A stretch of DNA of 64,000 nucleotides from Bacteroidales bacterium (GCA_017438975.1 JAFRUH010000009.1:247145-311144); one strand, 5' to 3'. Positions 18,441 to 27,786 are shown, counted from the stretch's first letter. Translations and numbers: made by a program. The notes: generated by a model from the sequence alone, not told the origin.

Positions 18441-19402
18441 TGACCCCGCGTCTGATAGACCGTTTCCCGATAAGGGGGAGAGACTGGATCCTGTTCCTGA
18501 CCTCTCTCTTTCTGGCTTCCGTCGTCTGGCTGGTTAGCAACCTGTCCCGTTCCTATTCGGGCATCGTCAGCATCCCGGTCGTCGCGGAATGCCGGATTGA
18601 CGGCCATTCGGACGTATCCGCCAACGTGGTGACGGTGGCGGCCCGGTGCCATACGACCGGCTTCCGCCTCATCTCCAACCGCTATTCCAAGGACCGCAAG
18701 CCGGTCCGGATCAAGGTGGACCGGCAGGACCTCCATCTCTCCGGCAAGGAGGAATTCTACCTGACCGGTCCGGTCATGAACAATTACACCGGGGAGATCT
18801 TCGGGGATGAAACCCAGGTCGACGCGTTCATCTCCGATACACTTTGGTTCCGTTTTCCCGCCCAGAACCACAAGAGAGTCCCTGTCGAGCTGGTCCAGGA
18901 CATCACCTACCGTCCCCAGTACATGAGCTCGGCCGCGTTGAAAATCGAACCCGATTCGGTTACGATCTACGGAGAGGCCGCGCGGATCGACAATGTGGAC
19001 CGGATCTTCACCTCGTCCCTGAACCTGTACGATGTCCACGAAAACCGCCACGGCACCCTCCGTCTCGGAAAGATCAAGGGTGTGCGGCTTTCGGAGGAAG
19101 AGGTCCATTACACCATGACGGTTTCCCGGTATGTCGAGATTTCGGTGAATCTTCCAGTCGAAGTCTGGAATGCCCCTGCGGGCCGCCGCATGCAGGTCTA
19201 TCCTTCCTCCGCGGATGTCGTTTTCCGCTGCGTTTTCCCGGTCAGCAAGGACCCGACCGAGTCCGTCCGTCTCTATATCGACTATGAGGATTTCCTCTCG
19301 TCCCTGAACGGACGCTGCATTCCGAAGGCCTTGTCCCTGCCTCCCGGAGTCATTGACTATTACGTATTTCCGGAAGTTTTCGACTGTATCCTGACCGAGT
19401 AA
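18440..19402 (+). CDS. YbbR-like domain protein
   Basis: A 320-residue protein with one N-terminal membrane helix (about residues 16-34, Trp-Ile-Leu-Phe-Leu-Thr) and an extracytoplasmic part with YbbR-type repeats: beta-rich segments with Val-Pro-Val-Glu-Leu and similar signatures. YbbR proteins such as CdaR regulate diadenylate cyclase in Firmicutes. No cdaA is next to it here, so that role is not implied. The start is GTG, overlapping the yajC stop. Its TAA overlaps the coaE ATG, so yajC, ybbR and coaE form a tight operon. Confidence 0.75.
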   Translation: MTPRLIDRFPIRGRDWILFLTSLFLASVVWLVSNLSRSYSGIVSIPVVAECRIDGHSDVSANVVTVAARCHTTGFRLISNRYSKDRKPVRIKVDRQDLHLSGKEEFYLTGPVMNNYTGEIFGDETQVDAFISDTLWFRFPAQNHKRVPVELVQDITYRPQYMSSAALKIEPDSVTIYGEAARIDNVDRIFTSSLNLYDVHENRHGTLRLGKIKGVRLSEEEVHYTMTVSRYVEISVNLPVEVWNAPAGRRMQVYPSSADVVFRCVFPVSKDPTESVRLYIDYEDFLSSLNGRCIPKALSLPPGVIDYYVFPEVFDCILTE

Positions 19403-20004
19403 TGAAGACAGTAGCCGTCACAGGGGGAATCGGAAGCGGGAAATCCGCCGTTACGGCTTTTCTCTCTTCCAGGGGGATTCCCGTCTACGATTCGGACAGC
19501 CGGACCAAACTTCTCTACGATACCGATCCGGCGCTTGTCCCGGAACTCGAGGCTCTCTTCGGTGTCCCTCTCCGGGGGGAAGACGGACGCCTGGACCGGA
19601 AAAAGCTCTCGTACATCATCTTCTCCGACCCCGGTGCGCTCGCTGCGCTCGAGGCCGTCGTCCACCCCCTCGTCCGCTCCGACTTCCTTTCCTGGCGGGA
19701 ACGCCGGGAGTCTCCGCTGGTCGTCATCGAGTCGGCCATCATCCTTTCCAAACCCCTTTTCAGCGACCTCATCGACAAGGTCGTCTTCGTCGACGCCCCC
19801 GAAGAAGTCCGTCTCCAAAGGGCCGTTTCGCGCGACGGAGCGGATCCGGAGGCCGTCCTCGCCCGGATGCGGGCCCAGCGGTTCGACCTCTCGCGGGTCG
19901 ACATGATCATCCGGAACGACGGTTCCCTAGAGGACCTGTACCGGTCTGTCGGGCATGCGTTCCGTTACCTTTTTGACGAAGATTTGCTATATTTGCAATC
20001 TTAA
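19402..20004 (+). CDS. coaE: Dephospho-CoA kinase
   Basis: A 200-residue P-loop kinase with Gly-Gly-Ile-Gly-Ser-Gly-Lys-Ser at the N-terminus. Asp-Ser-Asp (residues 31-33) and His-Pro-Leu-Val-Arg (around 90) follow, then Val-Phe-Val-Asp-Ala-Pro and Arg-Met-Arg-Ala-Gln. The length is standard. It phosphorylates the 3'-hydroxyl of dephospho-CoA, the last step of CoA synthesis. Confidence 0.96.
   Translation: MKTVAVTGGIGSGKSAVTAFLSSRGIPVYDSDSRTKLLYDTDPALVPELEALFGVPLRGEDGRLDRKKLSYIIFSDPGALAALEAVVHPLVRSDFLSWRERRESPLVVIESAIILSKPLFSDLIDKVVFVDAPEEVRLQRAVSRDGADPEAVLARMRAQRFDLSRVDMIIRNDGSLEDLYRSVGHAFRYLFDEDLLYLQS
19988..19995 (+). promoter_or_regulatory. -7 box (TATATTTG) inside the coaE 3' end
   Basis: A perfect TAnnTTTG octamer lies 22 bp upstream of the DUF5606 start and overlaps the last codons of coaE. 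It suggests that DUF5606-rimO can be transcribed separately from nusB-coaE. Confidence 0.45.
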
Positions 20005-20017
20005 ACGTTAGTATGAA

Positions 20018-20449
20018 ATGAAAACAGACCTTACCAAAACCCTATCCGTTTCCGGGCAGCATGGACTTTTCCATTATGTCGCCCAGTCGCGCAGCGGCGC
20101 CATCGTCGAGGCTTTCTCCGACAAGAAACGCACGATCTTCGATTTCAAGAGCCGGATTACGACCCTGGCCGATATCTCCATCTATACCGACGAAGGGGAA
20201 ATGAAACTCCAGCAGGTCTTCGAGAAACTTCACGAAGTGCTCGGCGACGCAGAGGCTCCGGGATCGAAATCTTCCCCCGAGGAACTGAAGGCCCTTTTCG
20301 AAAAGGCCGTTCCGGACTATGACGCCGACCGTTTCTATGTTTCCCATATGAAGAAGGTCGTCGACTGGTACAACGAAATCAAGCGCTACGCTTCCCTCGA
20401 ATTCACCGATCCCGAAGCGGAAGAAGAAGCCCCGGCCGAAGAGGCATGA
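20018..20449 (+). CDS. DUF5606-like conserved Bacteroidetes protein
   Basis: A 143-residue cytoplasmic protein. The N-terminal region reads as a small beta-barrel (Leu-Ser-Val-Ser-Gly-Gln-His-Gly-Leu-Phe, then Ile-Val-Glu-Ala-Phe-Ser-Asp-Lys-Lys-Arg). A helical region with a Tyr-Asp-Ala-Asp-Arg-Phe-Tyr-Val-Ser-His-Met-Lys-Lys signature and a short acidic tail follow. This matches the DUF5606 family of Bacteroidetes, whose function is unknown. Its stop overlaps the rimO start by four bases. Confidence 0.75.
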   Translation: MKTDLTKTLSVSGQHGLFHYVAQSRSGAIVEAFSDKKRTIFDFKSRITTLADISIYTDEGEMKLQQVFEKLHEVLGDAEAPGSKSSPEELKALFEKAVPDYDADRFYVSHMKKVVDWYNEIKRYASLEFTDPEAEEEAPAEEA

Positions 20450-21759
20450 GCACCCTGCAGGTCATAACGCTGGGGTGTTCCAAGAACACGGTCGATACGG
20501 AACATCTTCTCTATCAGCTCCGTAATGAGTACGAAATCATTCCGGAGGGGGAGACCGTTCCCGTCGACATCCAGCTGATCAATACCTGCGGATTCATCGG
20601 GGATGCCAAGGAACAGTCGATCCAGGTCATCCTCGCAAGCGCCGCCCGGAAAGCCGCCGGCGAAATCGGCAAGATCCTCGTCTTCGGCTGCCTTTCCCAG
20701 CGTTACCGGGACGAGATGCCCGGACTTATTCCCGAAGTGGACGGCTGGTTCGGCGCACGCGACCTGGATCCCCTGATCCGGGCCCTCGGCTGCGAGCCGG
20801 ACCATTCGCGGGACCATCTCCGTCTCCGTACCGAGACCTCCCGACCTTATGCATTCCTCAAAATTTCGGAAGGCTGCGACCGCCGGTGCTCCTATTGCGC
20901 CATCCCGCTCATCCGGGGTCCGCACCGGTCCGTCCCGATGGAAGTACTTGTCAAAGAAGCGGAAAGCCTGGCCTCTGAAGGGGTCCGGGAGCTGGTCGTG
21001 ATTGCCCAGGATACGACTTTCTACGGCCTCGACCTCTATAAACGCCGCGCCCTGGCGGAACTGCTCAGGCGCCTCTCCGCCGTCGAAGGGATCGAATGGA
21101 TCCGGATCCACTATTCCTATCCCGCAGATTTCCCCGAAGACGTCCTTGACGAGATGGCCTCCAATCCGAAAGTCTGTCGCTATATGGACATCCCCCTCCA
21201 GCATATTTCCGACAAGGTGCTCGACAATATGCACCGGCATGTCACGGGGGAATGGACGCGGGAGCTGATCCGCCGGATGCGGGAGAAGGTCCCGGGCGTC
21301 GTCCTCCGCACGACACTGATCGTCGGACATCCCGGCGAAGGCCCCAAAGAGTTCCGTGAACTCCTTGATTTCGTGGCTGATGCCCGTTTCGAGCGGATGG
21401 GCGCTTTCCCGTATTCCGAGGAGGAAGGGACCTATGGGGCGGACCATTTCAAGGACTCCGTGACGGACCGGACCAAGAAAAACCGGCTGACACGCCTGAT
21501 GGACCTTCAGCGTGGCATTTCATTTGCATTCAACCAATCCAGGATCGGGACGGTTGAAAAAGTCCTTGTCGACGATTACCTGGACGGTGTCTTCGTCTGC
21601 CGGAGCGAATTTGAAAGCCCGGAGGTCGACGGAGAGATTCTGGTACGGTACGATTCCGAGGCGTTCGGAGGAGTGGAACCGTATTCGATGGTCGGGGAAT
21701 TCATCGACGTGCGGATTACCGCGGCGGACGAATACGACCTTACCGCAGAACCTTTGTAA
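20446..21759 (+). CDS. rimO: Ribosomal protein S12 methylthiotransferase RimO
   Basis: A 437-residue radical-SAM methylthiotransferase. The N-terminal MTTase domain binds an auxiliary cluster with Gly-Cys-Ser-Lys-Asn, Asn-Thr-Cys-Gly-Phe-Ile and Phe-Gly-Cys-Leu-Ser-Gln. The radical-SAM motif is Cys-Asp-Arg-Arg-Cys-Ser-Tyr-Cys near residue 145. A C-terminal TRAM domain is present. Glu-Gly-Cys-Asp-Arg and the Ala-Ile-Pro that follows fit RimO better than MiaB. It modifies an Asp of ribosomal protein S12. It is translationally coupled to the upstream DUF5606 gene. Confidence 0.95.
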   Translation: MSTLQVITLGCSKNTVDTEHLLYQLRNEYEIIPEGETVPVDIQLINTCGFIGDAKEQSIQVILASAARKAAGEIGKILVFGCLSQRYRDEMPGLIPEVDGWFGARDLDPLIRALGCEPDHSRDHLRLRTETSRPYAFLKISEGCDRRCSYCAIPLIRGPHRSVPMEVLVKEAESLASEGVRELVVIAQDTTFYGLDLYKRRALAELLRRLSAVEGIEWIRIHYSYPADFPEDVLDEMASNPKVCRYMDIPLQHISDKVLDNMHRHVTGEWTRELIRRMREKVPGVVLRTTLIVGHPGEGPKEFRELLDFVADARFERMGAFPYSEEEGTYGADHFKDSVTDRTKKNRLTRLMDLQRGISFAFNQSRIGTVEKVLVDDYLDGVFVCRSEFESPEVDGEILVRYDSEAFGGVEPYSMVGEFIDVRITAADEYDLTAEPL

Positions 21760-21771
21760 TAACACGATACC

Positions 21772-22659
21772 ATGAGAAGAAACTTTATCCTCATCGCCGC
21801 GGCCTTCATCCTTGCCGCCTGCTCTCCGGAGACGTTTACGATGAATATCGAGATGAGGCATCCTTCCCGGTCCGGACTGGACCTGGGCAGGAAGAGCATA
21901 GCCGTCGTCTATGCCGATAACGGGAATTCCCGCGACACCCTTTTCCTCAGGAATGTCGCCGCCGGTTTCGCCCAGACGATGGAGGAGGATTATTACGGCG
22001 GTCAGGAACTGATCACCCTTTTCAGAACGCCCGCTGATACGACGCTCTCGTCCAAGGAGCGCCTGACGAACCTGATCATGGAAACGGGCAGCGACGTCGT
22101 ATTCGTTTTCGATACCCCCGAGTTCGGGGAACCCATGGCCGGCGAGAAATCCGCTGCCCTGCCTTTCAAGCTTAAACTGTACGCCTACGATTCCATGAAC
22201 AAGGACGACCAGGTCCTTTCCTATAACGGTTCGAGCGCGGTGAAGACGGATGTCACTCCCGAAGACCTCTTCACCCATGAAACGATGGCCGCAGCCATCT
22301 GGAAGGCCATGCCGGAACTCGCAGCCGAGGTCGGCCGCCGCTCCACGGGCAATTTCGTTTCGAACTGGCAGACGGAACTGTACTCCTTCTATTATTACGA
22401 CAGTATGTCCACGGATTGGGACGCTCCGTCTCAGGCGGCATTCGAATACCGCTGGACCGATGCGATCAAACTCTGGACGAACCTCCTGAAGACGAACAGC
22501 CCCGAAAAGAAGGCCTGCGCCGCATATGACATCGCGACGGCCTGCTATATGCTCGGCAATTATCCGCTCGCCATCCAATGGCTCGACCGGGCGGACAAAG
22601 AGTGTTCCCTCGCCCTTTCCCCGGGTCTCCGGAGAAGGATCATGGAAAAGATGAAATAA
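21772..22659 (+). CDS. DUF6340-like lipoprotein
   Basis: A 295-residue predicted lipoprotein (lipobox Leu-Ala-Ala-Cys near residue 17). The Glu-Met-Arg-His-Pro-Ser-Arg stretch and the following Lys-Ser-Ile-Ala-Val-Val-Tyr match the DUF6340 family of Bacteroidetes. The C-terminal third contains paired TPR-like helices (Tyr-Asp-Ile-Ala-Thr-Ala-Cys-Tyr-Met-Leu-Gly-Asn-Tyr-Pro-Leu-Ala). Function unknown. It follows rimO by 12 bases and its stop abuts the glpC stop. Confidence 0.75.
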   Translation: MRRNFILIAAAFILAACSPETFTMNIEMRHPSRSGLDLGRKSIAVVYADNGNSRDTLFLRNVAAGFAQTMEEDYYGGQELITLFRTPADTTLSSKERLTNLIMETGSDVVFVFDTPEFGEPMAGEKSAALPFKLKLYAYDSMNKDDQVLSYNGSSAVKTDVTPEDLFTHETMAAAIWKAMPELAAEVGRRSTGNFVSNWQTELYSFYYYDSMSTDWDAPSQAAFEYRWTDAIKLWTNLLKTNSPEKKACAAYDIATACYMLGNYPLAIQWLDRADKECSLALSPGLRRRIMEKMK

Positions 22660-23877
22660 TTAGATGTCAAGGGCTTCGGCCAGGACCGAGATCGGATTCC
22701 TGACCTCGAGACCGGTCGACATTTCAATCTGCCATTTGCACGTTTCGCAGTCGCAGGCTACATAGTCCGGTGCGACGCGCGCAATCTGGTCGAAGAGCGG
22801 TTTCCCGATGGCCTGGGAGACCTCGTAGTTCTCTTTCTTGAACCCATACGTTCCCGCAATCCCGCAGCAATTGCTGTCGAGAACGGTCAGCTCGATCCCC
22901 GGAATCATCTTCAGCAGTCCTATCGAGAAGACGCCCCAGCCGAGTTTCTCCATGTGGCACGGGGTATGGTAGGCGATTTTCGCATGGAAATCCTTCTTGA
23001 ACGGCAACTTGACTTCTCCGGCAACGATTTTCTCATACAGGTACCGCGTCGCAAGGGTGATCGAATCCCGGACCTTTCCGTTGTCGATCCCCAGCAGTTC
23101 CGGATACTCGTCGCGCATCGTGAAAGTACAGGTCGAGGAAGTCGTCAGGATCTTCTTCCCGGACTCGACGGCTTTCCCGAGGACGGCCACGTTGTGGGCG
23201 GCGTGCTTCTTCGCGCCGTCGATCATCCCGTTCGAGATCATCGCGACCCCGCAGCACTTTTCCTTGTCGAGGAGACTCACTCCGATTCCGGCCGCGTTCA
23301 TGACCTTAACGAAATCCTTTCCGAGCTGAGGGAAGTTGTAGTTGACATAGCATCCATGGAAATAGGCCACCTGTTCCGGGAAACGGGACTGGTCCGGCGC
23401 TTCTTTCCGGAACCAGCTTTCAAAGCCTTTGAAGGCATATTTCGGGAAGGTGCGGTGCTTGTCGATGGCGAAAGTCGCATCGAGCACGGCCTTGGTTGCG
23501 CCGAGTCCGGTCATTCCGTTGACGACCGGGGCGAAAGGCCTTGCCAGCGTTCCCATGAAATCGGTGCTGGCGAGGATCCGGTCACGGAGTTTCGGCTTCG
23601 ACTTGCTGTAGCGGATGCGGGCGGCCTGGATGATGTCGGCAACCTTGACCCCGGAAGGGCAGGCGACCTCGCAGCGTTTGCAGTTGAGGCAGTATTTTAG
23701 GGTTTCCTCGAAAAAGAACGGATCTTTCAGGCGGAGACGCTCCCCGTCGGGACCGGCCTGTTTCGGTCCCGGATATTTCGGATTGGCCGGAACGACCGGA
23801 CAGTAGGCCGTACAGACCGTACACTTCATGCACTCTTCGAAGTTGTGGGAACTGGATGTATATTCTTGTAGTGTCAT
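22660..23877 (-). CDS. glpC: Anaerobic glycerol-3-phosphate dehydrogenase subunit C
   Basis: A 405-residue iron-sulfur subunit. Two ferredoxin-type motifs are near the N-terminus (Cys-Met-Lys-Cys-Thr-Val-Cys and Cys-Leu-Asn-Cys-Lys-Arg-Cys, each followed by a distal Cys-Pro). Two CCG domains are visible (Cys-Cys-Gly-Val-Ala near residue 210 and Cys-Cys-Gly-Ile-Ala near 335). GlpC anchors GlpAB to the inner membrane and passes electrons to the quinone pool. It is last in glpABC, 12 bases after glpB. Confidence 0.94.
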   Translation of the reverse strand: MTLQEYTSSSHNFEECMKCTVCTAYCPVVPANPKYPGPKQAGPDGERLRLKDPFFFEETLKYCLNCKRCEVACPSGVKVADIIQAARIRYSKSKPKLRDRILASTDFMGTLARPFAPVVNGMTGLGATKAVLDATFAIDKHRTFPKYAFKGFESWFRKEAPDQSRFPEQVAYFHGCYVNYNFPQLGKDFVKVMNAAGIGVSLLDKEKCCGVAMISNGMIDGAKKHAAHNVAVLGKAVESGKKILTTSSTCTFTMRDEYPELLGIDNGKVRDSITLATRYLYEKIVAGEVKLPFKKDFHAKIAYHTPCHMEKLGWGVFSIGLLKMIPGIELTVLDSNCCGIAGTYGFKKENYEVSQAIGKPLFDQIARVAPDYVACDCETCKWQIEMSTGLEVRNPISVLAEALDI

Positions 23878-23889
23878 CTTCCGCTGGAA

Positions 23890-25095
23890 TTAAATCGTTT
23901 CTGCAACCGAAAGGGCCGTTACAAGGGCCACGCCCGCACCGCATCCCAGGGCAAGGGACCGGCATCCGCCGAGTACGGAGCCTGCGGCGTAGAGATTCTC
24001 GAAGGGGACGCCCTCCTTGAGTACCTTGAATCCGGGGGTCGTCGCCACTCCGTAGGAGAGGAAGGACTGGGGATTGAAGAAGTTCGGATCATACCATGAA
24101 CCGCGTCCTTCGTCCTGGATGACGTCGGCTGCGAAGAGAGGCTCATAGACGTGATTCATATCGGAAGCGATGCCTTTGCTGAAATAGCTTCCGGTCGCGA
24201 GGATGAAATCCTTGGCGCCGATCCTCCCGATGTTGCGGGTCTCGACGGAGCGCACGCGGGCTTCTCCCGTCTCTGCGGAGAGAACTTCGTCTCCCATCAG
24301 GAAAGTGCCACCGAGGGCCTCGTAGGCCCTTTTCAGCTGCATCTGCGTCCGCATGCCGGGGACGGACGGCGGCATGGTCCCGACGAAGAGGACCCGGGCG
24401 GGAACCGTTTCCCGGATCTGCGACGGAACGGTTGCATCGCGGAGTCCGAAGACCTGGGGCAGGATGACCCAGTCCTCGTCCTTGAGGAGAGATTTGACCT
24501 CGCCGGCGACCTTGACCCAGGCATTGTCCATGACCCTGGCGATATTGACGGATCGCATCTCGCTCGGGTTCTGGCGGAGACGTTCCATCTCCGGAAGCCG
24601 CAGGGTTTCGACCCGGCAGGTGCATCCCTTCTTCTCGAGTCCGAGCGCAAGGAAGGACGTATTGAAATCAAGATATCCGAGGAGATTGACGATGAGGACC
24701 TTATGGCCTTTGACGGCAGCTTCGTCGGGGAAGAGGTCGACTTCCGGGAGGGTCAGCCAGGCCCTTTTGAGAGCGCCTTGCGGAGTCAGCCGGAACCCGT
24801 TGCCGAGCGGATTCCCGTTCAGTTCGATCCCGGCCCGGGCGAAGAGCCCCTTCGCCTTTTCGGCGAATGTCCGGAGAGAATCGGCGCCGATTCTGGCGTA
24901 CGGATGATCTTCGTCAAGTTCCGCGACAGCTCCGAAAGGATCCTCTCTGTCGAGCAGTCCGAAGGCTCCGGATGAGAAATGCAGGGCGTTCTGACCCGCG
25001 CTGACGATTGCAGTACGCTTTCCTTTTTCCTGGAGGGCGAGTCCCGCGGTCAGGCCGGCGAGTCCGCCTCCGATGATCATGACATCAAATTCCAT
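23890..25095 (-). CDS. glpB: Anaerobic glycerol-3-phosphate dehydrogenase subunit B
   Basis: A 401-residue flavoprotein with a dinucleotide-binding N-terminus (Ile-Ile-Gly-Gly-Gly-Leu-Ala-Gly) and the GlpB-type Ala-Leu-His-Phe-Ser-Ser-Gly-Ala. The C-terminus ends with the Gly-Cys-Gly-Ala-Gly-Val-Ala pattern of the FAD-binding site. It partners GlpA in oxidation of sn-glycerol-3-phosphate to dihydroxyacetone phosphate under anaerobic conditions. It begins three bases after glpA ends. Confidence 0.93.
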   Translation of the reverse strand: MEFDVMIIGGGLAGLTAGLALQEKGKRTAIVSAGQNALHFSSGAFGLLDREDPFGAVAELDEDHPYARIGADSLRTFAEKAKGLFARAGIELNGNPLGNGFRLTPQGALKRAWLTLPEVDLFPDEAAVKGHKVLIVNLLGYLDFNTSFLALGLEKKGCTCRVETLRLPEMERLRQNPSEMRSVNIARVMDNAWVKVAGEVKSLLKDEDWVILPQVFGLRDATVPSQIRETVPARVLFVGTMPPSVPGMRTQMQLKRAYEALGGTFLMGDEVLSAETGEARVRSVETRNIGRIGAKDFILATGSYFSKGIASDMNHVYEPLFAADVIQDEGRGSWYDPNFFNPQSFLSYGVATTPGFKVLKEGVPFENLYAAGSVLGGCRSLALGCGAGVALVTALSVAETI

Positions 25096-25098
25096 ATC

Positions 25099-26712
25099 CT
25101 ACTGCTCGTTAAGTCCTAAAACATAATTGTAGACCCACTGGGTATATTCCGCCTCCCGGAGCGTATTGCCCCAGGCGATCGGATACATCCCTTTCCACCG
25201 CTCGTTCAGGAATCCCTTGAGGTCGGCTTCCGCCTTTTCGGCACAACCCCGCGCTTCGGCGATCATGCCCGCAGCCCTGCAGGCGCAGAGACCGCCCTGG
25301 CAGGTGCCCATTCCGACGCGGGTGCGCCGGCGGAGGTCGACCAGGTTGTCCACTTCGAGATGGTCGAGGGCGTACCTGACCTCACCGGACGAGACCTCCT
25401 CGCATTCGCAGACGAGGGCCTGGTCGAGGGGATTGTCGAGAGGAATCACTTTCGCGCGGGTCCCGGCCCGGCCGGCAGCCGCTTTCTGCGGGGCGCTCGG
25501 AACGGACCAGATCTTTTTCGACACTTCTTCCGTCTTCCCGCCTTCCGAACCCGGGAGGGGAAGTACGGCGGTTTCGCACTTCTTATTGATATTCAGTTTC
25601 TTGCATACGAGATCGGCGGCTTGTTCTCCCATCAGGCGATAGGTCATCAGCTTGCCGCCCGTGATGCTGACGAATCCTTTGATTCCGTCGCGGGTTTCAT
25701 GGTCCAGGCAGACGATGCCGCGGCTGATGTTTCTTCCGGAAGGGTCGTTGTCCGCGCTCACGAGGGGACGAACTCCGGCGTAGGCGCGAAGGATCCGGGT
25801 CGTGGCGAGAGCGGGGGCGAGTTTCGCACCTTCGGTCAGCAGCAGGTCGACCTCGTCGGGAGTGACGTACATATTGTCGCATTCTTCGAATGGAACCTTC
25901 GTCGAGGTCGTCCCGATGACGCAGACCGTATCGCCCGGCACGAGGATATCGGCGTTCGCCGGTTTGCGGCAGCGGTTGATGACGATGCTGTTGACCCGGT
26001 GGGCGAAGATCAGGAGGGCTCCCTTCGCAGGGAACATCCCGATGTTCGCGCCGGCCAGCGCAGCGACATGGTGGCCCCAGATGCCGGCCGCATTGACCGT
26101 AACGGGAGCGTAGAAGTCTTTGATTTCCCGGCTCCGGTTGTCGCGGACCCGGACGCCCCGGACCGTGTCACCTTCTTTGATGAACTCTATAACCTCATGA
26201 TAGACGAGGATTTTCGCTCCATGGAGCTTGGCGTCCAGCATGTTGGCTGCACAGAGACGGAAAGGATCCACGCTTCCGTCCGGAACGCGGACGGCTCCGA
26301 TGAGGTCCGGGTTGACGGAAGGCTCGAGGCGGATCGCTTCCTTCGGGTCGATGATCTCCGCCCGTATTCCCGCGGCCGTGCAGGACTCTACGAACTTGGT
26401 CTGGTAGGCCAGGTCATCTTCCGGGAGGGTGATGAAAAATCCGTCGGTTTCGTCGACGCAGTGCCGGGCGATCCTTCGGAGGATCATGTTCTCTTCGATG
26501 CATTCGGTGGCGGATTCCCTGTCCGTGACGGCATAACGGGCACCGGAGTGGAGCAGGCCGTGGTTCCGTCCCGTCGCACCGGTGGCGATGTCGTGACGCT
26601 CGATAAGGAGAACGTTCAGTCCCCGGAGGGCGCAGTCGCGGGCCGTTCCCGCTCCAGTAATTCCGCCTCCGACGATGATGACGTCGAATTCGTTATCCTT
26701 TCTGTTACTCAT
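25099..26712 (-). CDS. glpA: Anaerobic glycerol-3-phosphate dehydrogenase subunit A
   Basis: A 537-residue FAD-dependent catalytic subunit. The N-terminal dinucleotide fold reads Gly-Gly-Gly-Ile-Thr-Gly-Ala-Gly, followed by the DAO domain. The C-terminal 100 residues hold a BFD-like [2Fe-2S] domain with Cys-Glu-Cys-Glu-Glu-Val and Cys-Gln-Gly-Gly-Leu-Cys. It is the first gene of glpABC. No glycerol kinase or transporter gene is adjacent. The next operon on the plus strand includes a glycerophosphodiesterase, a likely source of its substrate. Confidence 0.95.
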   Translation of the reverse strand: MSNRKDNEFDVIIVGGGITGAGTARDCALRGLNVLLIERHDIATGATGRNHGLLHSGARYAVTDRESATECIEENMILRRIARHCVDETDGFFITLPEDDLAYQTKFVESCTAAGIRAEIIDPKEAIRLEPSVNPDLIGAVRVPDGSVDPFRLCAANMLDAKLHGAKILVYHEVIEFIKEGDTVRGVRVRDNRSREIKDFYAPVTVNAAGIWGHHVAALAGANIGMFPAKGALLIFAHRVNSIVINRCRKPANADILVPGDTVCVIGTTSTKVPFEECDNMYVTPDEVDLLLTEGAKLAPALATTRILRAYAGVRPLVSADNDPSGRNISRGIVCLDHETRDGIKGFVSITGGKLMTYRLMGEQAADLVCKKLNINKKCETAVLPLPGSEGGKTEEVSKKIWSVPSAPQKAAAGRAGTRAKVIPLDNPLDQALVCECEEVSSGEVRYALDHLEVDNLVDLRRRTRVGMGTCQGGLCACRAAGMIAEARGCAEKAEADLKGFLNERWKGMYPIAWGNTLREAEYTQWVYNYVLGLNEQ

Positions 26713-26739
26713 ATGCGATATTCAATTGAATTCAATCAA

Positions 26740-26747
26740 CAAATATA
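26740..26747 (-). promoter_or_regulatory. -7 box (TATATTTG) for glpABC
   Basis: A perfect octamer on the minus strand, 27 bp upstream of the glpA ATG. The flanking ATTCAATTGAATT palindrome (26730-26742) partly overlaps it and may be an operator. No -33 element at normal spacing. Confidence 0.45.
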
Positions 26748-26857
26748 GGGTTTTTCCTTTCAAATCACAATACAATCTTTCATACGGCGCGCGGAGAAAC
26801 TGTAAGCCATTGATTGAAAGTCCGTTGCGGATCATCTGTGCGCTGTTGTGGGTGTAA

Positions 26858-27454
26858 TTATCTGATATTAAGATATTTGTGGGTCTGGAGCGAGAGACGC
26901 CAGACGGGGTGGGTGAGGATATAGGCGACGGTTTCCTCCGTATTGCTGCAGGAGCAGGGTTGGAGAAAGTGCCAGCGGGCCGGGAACGCTGCCCATTTTT
27001 GAAGAGGTTCATCCGGGGATTCCGGGGAGAGGCCACCCAGATAGACTACCTTGACCTCGTCGGCTTCCCGCAGCACGACCGTCCCGTCTCCTTTCAGTCC
27101 GGGGACGTCCGTCTTGGGACTGAGCGTGACCCAGTCGATGCCTTCCGGAAGGGGACGGGTCCCGTTCGTCTCGATATGGATCCGGTATCCCGCCGCATGC
27201 AAGGCTTCGACAAGAGAGGAGTCGGCCTGCAGGGACGGTTCGCCGCCGGTGAGACAGACCCGGTCGATTCCGGGACCTTCCTCACGGACGCGCCGGATGA
27301 TATCGTCTGCGCTCATTTCCAAGTAGTTCCGATGGTCTGTATCGCAGAAAGGACAAACGAGGTTGCACCCGCTCATCCGGATGAAGACGATGGGCGTGCC
27401 GGTCCAGAATCCTTCGCCCTGGAGGCTGCAGAAAATCTCGTTGACCCGGTACAT
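26858..27454 (-). CDS. queE: 7-carboxy-7-deazaguanine synthase QueE
   Basis: A 198-residue radical-SAM enzyme with Cys-Asn-Leu-Val-Cys-Pro-Phe-Cys, the Cys-x3-Cys-x2-Cys cluster motif, near residue 30. The N-terminal Glu-Ile-Phe-Cys-Ser-Leu-Gln-Gly-Glu-Gly is typical of QueE, and Thr-Gly-Gly-Glu-Pro (SAM binding) is near 75. It contracts 6-carboxy-tetrahydropterin to the deazapurine ring of the queuosine precursor. The ATG at 27454 overlaps the queD stop by one base; a longer frame upstream would lie inside queD. queC is 7 kb away on the same strand. Confidence 0.94.
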   Translation of the reverse strand: MYRVNEIFCSLQGEGFWTGTPIVFIRMSGCNLVCPFCDTDHRNYLEMSADDIIRRVREEGPGIDRVCLTGGEPSLQADSSLVEALHAAGYRIHIETNGTRPLPEGIDWVTLSPKTDVPGLKGDGTVVLREADEVKVVYLGGLSPESPDEPLQKWAAFPARWHFLQPCSCSNTEETVAYILTHPVWRLSLQTHKYLNIR

Positions 27455-27786
27455 CAGTCCCTTTCGTAGGCGGCCATGTTCATTTCGGATTCCCAGACCT
27501 CGACGCGGTAGGCGTTCTCGACATGGTCGCAGATCCACCGGGCGATGTTCTCCGCGGTCGGATTGAAAGGCAGCACCTCGTTGAGGTTCTTATGGTCCAG
27601 GGCTTCGGAGATCTGCCGCTTGATCACGGTGAAATCCGTGACCATCCCGTCCTCGTTCAGGGTCTCGGACTTGCAGTAGATTTTGACGATCCAGTTATGG
27701 CCGTGCATCGCCTCGCACTTGCTTTCATAGGAGAGCATGAGGCTGTGGGCTGCCGAAATTTCAAGTCTTTTGCAAACGTAGTACAT
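27454..27786 (-). CDS. queD: 6-carboxy-5,6,7,8-tetrahydropterin synthase QueD
   Basis: A 110-residue PTPS-family enzyme of standard length. It has Ala-Ala-His-Ser (first Zn His), Cys-Glu-Ala-Met-His-Gly-His-Asn-Trp (catalytic Cys and two Zn His) and a late Val-Glu-Val-Trp-Glu-Ser-Glu. It makes 6-carboxy-tetrahydropterin from dihydroneopterin triphosphate. It is coupled to queE. Confidence 0.94.
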   Translation of the reverse strand: MYYVCKRLEISAAHSLMLSYESKCEAMHGHNWIVKIYCKSETLNEDGMVTDFTVIKRQISEALDHKNLNEVLPFNPTAENIARWICDHVENAYRVEVWESEMNMAAYERD